DNA of 8,689 bases, from NCBI GenBank assembly GCA_937900165.1, contig CALCCX010000560.1, positions 1 to 8,689 on the forward strand, read 5' to 3'. Each line of letters starts with the position of its first letter. Position 1 is the stretch's first letter. Positions 7,001 to 8,689 of this stretch are shown piece by piece. The position numbers were made by a program, and so were the translations under genes. This DNA comes from an uncultured Acidimicrobiia bacterium (lineage in GTDB: Bacteria > Actinomycetota > Acidimicrobiia > Spongiisociales > Spongiisociaceae). The notes beneath the pieces are model-generated. The model ran no database searches. It had not been told where the DNA came from and worked only from the letters and a program-made list of their open reading frames with translations.

Positions 7001-8689
7001 CACGGTGGAGTTCGCCGCGACGGTGAGCCCAGTCCACTCGATGGTGTCGGTACCAGCGTTGCAGGAGACCGATCCTGACGTGGTTGTGATGTTTGAAACC
7101 TCTGCGCAGGTGATCTGAGTCGGCAGCAGGTCCCAAACCTCGGTCTCGATCGCGTCGCGGTCGCCACCGTTGGTCACGTCGACCCGATAGGTCACGTCGT
7201 CGCCGCCCTGTACCTCCACGTTGTCGACGTCTGGCCCGTTGGGTCCCTGCGACGTCGAGGTACCTCCCACGACCTGCTGCACACCCTTGAGGAGGGTCAG
7301 CTCCGGTTCCTCCCAGAGGGCGTCCGCTTCGTCGCGGAGCGGGAACACCTCGCCGGCGGTGTTCATGTATGACATCTTCATGAGGTTGGCGGTCAGGTCG
7401 GCCGACGACGCCGCGTTGGGGTCGGTGATCACCGACGAGATGACAATCTCCAAGCGGTTGCCGATGTCCACGAACCCGCCACCGTCTCCAACCGTCCAGT
7501 TCAATACCCCGGATGCAGCCCCGGTGCCATCGAAGACGACATCGCCGGCCGGCACCGTGTTGGCTGCGCCCAGGGCCCAGGATTCGTAGGTGAATCCGGC
7601 CGGCAGGAAATCGGTGACCCCGGAGCCACCGGTGTCAAGCAACCCTGGGAAGTTCACACCCAGTCGCCAACACACCCGATCACCGGGGCCGAACGGCCCT
7701 GCGACGTTGGCATCCCAGGTCTGACCCGAGCCGTTGCCGCAGATGACCGGTGCGGCCGAAGGCGTCGCGATCTCCTTGAGGATCGAAAGTCCGCCCGCCG
7801 ACTGGCCCGCCTCCGACTCATCCACGACCGCCCGGCCGTCGGCGTCAGCGGTCAAGTCGACCTGGTTGGTCCAGGAGTCGTTGGCCAGCACCGGCGTATC
7901 GTCGGCGAAACCCTCCTGGTAGAAGGCCCTTGCCCTGGTCGAGAAGGTGATCGTCCTGGTGTCGTTGGCGGACATGGATCCGAGTCCACCGATCAACGCA
8001 AAATCCCAAACCAGGGTGTAGGTCCCGTCAGAGTTCTCGGTGGCGCTCGTATACACGTGCGAGGGGGCGGTTCCTCCAGCGCAGTCCGGATCCCCCGCAC
8101 CGAGAGGGCACAGCCCGTCTGGCACCGTGTCGGTGAGGACGATCCCGCTGACGGTGTTCACATACTCGGACGTCTCGACAAAAAGGGTCCAGACGCTGTC
8201 GTCGCCTTGGGTAATCGTCCCACTGTCGACCGACTTGTGGATCGAGACGTCTTCAGAACTCACGGTCTCCGTCGCGTCGTCCATGTAGCTCACCGAGTCA
8301 CCGCTGTAGGTACCGGTGGCGACGGTGTAGTTGGTCAGCGAGATCTCGGTCCCGGTCTCCTCGGTGGTTGGACCGACATTGTTGTCGATGTTGGCCGCCT
8401 GGAGGCCGGACACCCCGGTTGGCTCCCCGCCGGTGGCTGCCGACCAATCCGTAGTGTTCTCGTTGGCCGGGATGGCCGCAACGTAGTGCAGGGTCATCGT
8501 CTCGCCAGCCGCCAGGTCGGCGGTGCCGAACTCCGCGAGGATGGCGGCCGAATCCCAGACGACGCGGGTATAGACCCCGGATGGCAGCGGTCCGGCCCCG
8601 TCGGGATCGACAACCAACGTATCGACGGAGGTCGGATCGACGCAACCCTCGCGGACCCCGGAAGGGATGGGAGGGGCATTGCCGGGGTT
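1037..8689 (-). CDS. Giant modular cell-surface adhesin, DUF11 and SdrD-B repeats, LPXTG-like anchor (5' partial)
   Basis: One frame of 2,550 residues runs from the window edge to the TAG at 1037-1039; the N-terminus and signal peptide are missing. Residue numbers below count the TTG at 8615-8617 as 1, though this is an internal codon, since the frame stays open for 24 more codons. Residues ~1-124 are unassigned. Residues ~125-1236 hold seven DUF11 / isopeptide-D2-like beta-sandwich modules, and 1237-2486 hold eleven SdrD-B-like repeats. Residues 2488-2492 are IPLTG, followed by a hydrophobic stretch (2498-2516) and an RRRTR tail, so the protein is probably sortase-anchored or membrane-retained with the repeats outside. 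The sequence is extremely acidic, with nine Lys in all. All Cys lie in the N-terminal half. Role by family: adhesion, aggregation or surface-layer contact; the ligand is unknown. No sortase gene is in the window. Confidence 0.92.
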   Translation of the reverse strand, partial: NPGNAPPIPSGVREGCVDPTSVDTLVVDPDGAGPLPSGVYTRVVWDSAAILAEFGTADLAAGETMTLHYVAAIPANENTTDWSAATGGEPTGVSGLQAANIDNNVGPTTEETGTEISLTNYTVATGTYSGDSVSYMDDATETVSSEDVSIHKSVDSGTITQGDDSVWTLFVETSEYVNTVSGIVLTDTVPDGLCPLGAGDPDCAGGTAPSHVYTSATENSDGTYTLVWDFALIGGLGSMSANDTRTITFSTRARAFYQEGFADDTPVLANDSWTNQVDLTADADGRAVVDESEAGQSAGGLSILKEIATPSAAPVICGNGSGQTWDANVAGPFGPGDRVCWRLGVNFPGLLDTGGSGVTDFLPAGFTYESWALGAANTVPAGDVVFDGTGAASGVLNWTVGDGGGFVDIGNRLEIVISSVITDPNAASSADLTANLMKMSYMNTAGEVFPLRDEADALWEEPELTLLKGVQQVVGGTSTSQGPNGPDVDNVEVQGGDDVTYRVDVTNGGDRDAIETEVWDLLPTQITCAEVSNITTTSGSVSCNAGTDTIEWTGLTVAANSTVTLTYDVAIPALVSAGESFDNDAGVRQYESVANTGVGDTFVLIPSSNIDPTQDPSANTDPADDGSNVFTTNLVITKGRTTEVDTAGNGVGEATIGEEVAYTVTVVIPEGTTLYTAVLSDPIPSFVSYLGDAAVTLDGVVPPAGFVLDDTGPITVTFPDPYTIPVDGGDETLELTWTGQVVDDASVTRGDNPANTATVNWDNQAGAAQSVSDSVNTRIAEPYLTIAKDEDDPDDLVQPGQEYSYSITVTNEANPPGNNDFVSDAHDLVIVDTIPTQVTPLELPGDPAEDGDTIAPDGGLWDETARTITWTLTSLAPGASATFGYEVRVSDPVIGSIVIDNSVTVTGSGLPDPLDNEGERDAASPNGGAGSGYTATATDSVTAPAIDLTKSVTPGTATIGDPVRYTVTATVPPGVILYQVTLIDDLPVGIAYDSTFSTACVAGGGGACSPDITITEIGTDGDVVAWWLGDLATPSTDSRIVTIVYDAYVEDLVSVNGGDTLTNSFNFYGDQSDEVGGPPVNPPPPSDFDISGTPATADVDVVEPTLTIDKDVGGQVGDTDTRRALQGDTLTYTLEVANTGAGDANDITVTDTPDSRFIVVDISDGTGYTVTDADPSDGTLSWNIPGPIAPAASVTITYQVQVPTGLDTSDEVLLGAEMVNIADVPSYYGVPLAERIANGFVYREYNDVTPDQVDIELDLATIGDLVWFDQDGDGVQDAGEPGIGGVDITVTYLGADGVAGGGDDEVFNTTTAADGSWIVEELPGGNYTIDVDLADLPTGMGNPTYDLDDGTTSPDGNTAAALGEAEDKTDVDFGFNGTASIGDLVWFDRNADGVQDPGEPGFAAIDVTVTWFGPDGLVGGGDDVVFTTTTDASGNYLVDGLPAGNYLVEVDAADLPVGFNAASDLDGTLDDETTLALGAGVNRADVDFGYNGNGSIGDFVWLDLDGGGDIDTGEPGIEGVILDLIWEGQDGIAGNADDVTFQTTTDSTGAYLFDGLPPGDYTVAVTGALPANVVNSFDEDLNFDSMVDVSLPLGGAHLTADFGYDGDTSIGDRVWFDLNADGVQDLGEPGIPAVEVTLTYAGPDDIFGNADDLVFVTTTDADGDYLFTSLPGGDFRVDITDGVPAGMSATFDEDDGTVSPDESTVVTGLVVEAHLTADFGYTGNGSLGDYVWLDLNADGVQDATEPGLPGIDVVLTWYGADGVLGGVDDVVLTQTTDIDGNYSFPNLPAGTFDVTVDTGTLPTGVDPTFDLDATADGSTVTSLTDGQDRTDVDFGYNGGASIGDTVWFDMDGDGVQGADEVGLEGIGLDLTWAGPDGIFGNADDETFAGTTDADGNYLFPNLAAGDYTVSVDTSSFGPGIVATFDEDGGGDSIIDVTLVTDQVHLTADFGYNGTASIGDTVWLDIDGDGTQGAGEPGIAGQTIELIWPGEDGVAGTTDDETFSTTTDADGNYLFVGLPPGDYAVTVVGGVADDAVNTFDEDADLDSSTDVPLAAGFAHLTADFGYRGDNSIGDTVWFDIDADGAQGAGEPGLAGITVSAIWLGPDGVLGTGDDVALADTVTDADGMYLFDNLPDGSYSVTVGAGLPAGLTNSFDEDFDLDGQTDVVGLSGGAAHLTADFGYSGTAQLGDTVWLDVDGNDAQDPGEPGLAGVGVTATWAGLDGMFGTPDDVEFTTVTDTNGMYLFENLPDGVWTVAMDTGDLPTGYAASVDLDGGDPALTNLSLAPGESQLDVDFGVFGDVTLEGRVWFDTDGDGVQDPAEGGIDSVTVSVTWDGPNGPVTIDVVTDGEGNWSLVNLPAGDYTIEIVESTVPAGLVATTDTDTSLTVPPGGTGRFDAGYAQPITIGDLIWVDDNGNGLPDPGEPGIEGIEVTLELPDGTVVATDVTSSDGRYRFEGLPPGTYIVRINESSIPSGLTLTTDPDSDVPDFTATVTVASGGIDLTLDFGFQNVDEIPLTGIEAVDFVAPGFMLILAGVGVLWWARRRTRIGLAT
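1040..1156 (-). other. C-terminal sorting signal: IPLTG, membrane helix, Arg tail
   Basis: The last 39 residues follow the order of a Gram-positive sortase signal: IPLTG, a short spacer (IEAVD), a hydrophobic segment of about 19 residues ending in LWWA, and a basic tail with four Arg. The first position is Ile where Leu is canonical. PLTG is intact, so cleavage between Thr and Gly by a sortase is plausible. If no sortase accepts it, the helix and tail would still hold the protein in the membrane. Confidence 0.8.
1160..4909 (-). repeat. Eleven SdrD-B-like repeats within the adhesin
   Basis: Units begin at residues 1237, 1356, 1471, 1585, 1702, 1817, 1932, 2046, 2162, 2277 and 2379, a period of 114-119 residues except the tenth (102) and the last (~107). 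The typical unit reads SIGD-x-VWFD, then an EF-hand-like acidic loop (D-x-DGDG-x-QD-x-x-EPG), a second acidic motif (DG-x-x-G-x-x-DD), TDADGNYLF-x-x-LP-x-GDY, and a closing ADFGY or DVDFGY strand. This matches the B-type repeat of staphylococcal Sdr proteins, which folds around Ca2+. Units 10 and 11 lack the second acidic motif and are nearer to plain Cna-B-like domains. In the staphylococcal family such repeats act as a stiff stalk holding a ligand-binding head off the wall. Confidence 0.85.
5030..8253 (-). repeat. Seven DUF11 / isopeptide-D2-like modules within the adhesin
   Basis: Seven beta-rich modules of about 150-170 residues each open with a hydrophobic strand carrying one Lys: residues 128, 281, 444, 614, 764, 926 and 1086. 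Six then show a D-x-x-P motif (for example TDTVP, TDFLP, WDLLP, IDDLP), imperfect in the seventh (TDTPD). Each closes with a strand holding an Asn at 251, 419, 571, 731, 877, 1039 and 1196. Modules 1, 2, 3 and 6 also contain two Cys each, possible disulfides. A proline-rich linker (PVNPPPPS) sits between modules 6 and 7. Family placement (DUF11, TIGR01451-type repeat or fimbrial isopeptide D2) is by eye. The Lys-Asp-Asn layout suits self-formed isopeptide bonds. Confidence 0.75.

Noticed and set aside
8615..8617. TTG as the adhesin start codon
   Set aside because: The frame stays open for 24 more codons to the window edge, with similar composition, and no signal peptide follows the TTG.

Overview
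This window is one end of a high-GC assembled contig, probably from a shotgun metagenome or draft genome of an actinomycete. Acidimicrobiia or a related aquatic lineage is my guess. The grounds are GC-rich codons, GTG starts, a PPK1 gene, and a giant surface protein ending in an LPXTG-like signal, one membrane helix and an Arg-rich tail. Taxonomy is inference only.

Layout from left to right. Bases 1-84 are not biological: a T13 run, the Illumina P7 flow-cell sequence, an 8-base index matching TruSeq index 25, and the read-2 primer site. Bases 85-450 (minus strand) encode the first ~122 residues of polyphosphate kinase 1, cut where the adapter begins. Bases 451-870 form a divergent intergenic stretch with five copies of a CAGCTA hexamer and several perfect inverted repeats. 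Bases 871-1026 (plus strand) encode a 51-residue helical protein of unknown function, with a -10-like box placed for a leaderless transcript. Bases 1037-8689 (minus strand) are one uninterrupted frame of 2,550 residues whose N-terminus lies beyond the window.

The giant protein is a modular cell-surface adhesin or stalk. It has seven DUF11 / isopeptide-D2-like modules, then eleven SdrD-B-like repeats with acidic putative Ca2+-binding loops, then an IPLTG sorting signal. The most notable observation concerns lysine. I count only nine Lys in 2,550 residues, and seven sit at the same place, at the start of each DUF11-like module. Each of these modules also has an Asp in a D-x-x-P-like motif (the seventh is imperfect) and an Asn near its end, as expected for intramolecular Lys-Asn isopeptide bonds. 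The SdrD-B half has essentially no Lys or Cys, so it probably depends on Ca2+ instead.

No defence, mobile, CRISPR, tRNA or rRNA element is visible. The genes do not form an obvious joint system: ppk and the small gene diverge, and the small gene and the adhesin converge with 10 bases between their stops. I see no convincing new multi-gene system. The points most worth checking are the two-chemistry architecture of the giant protein, the small protein, the structured intergenic DNA and the vector-like contamination.
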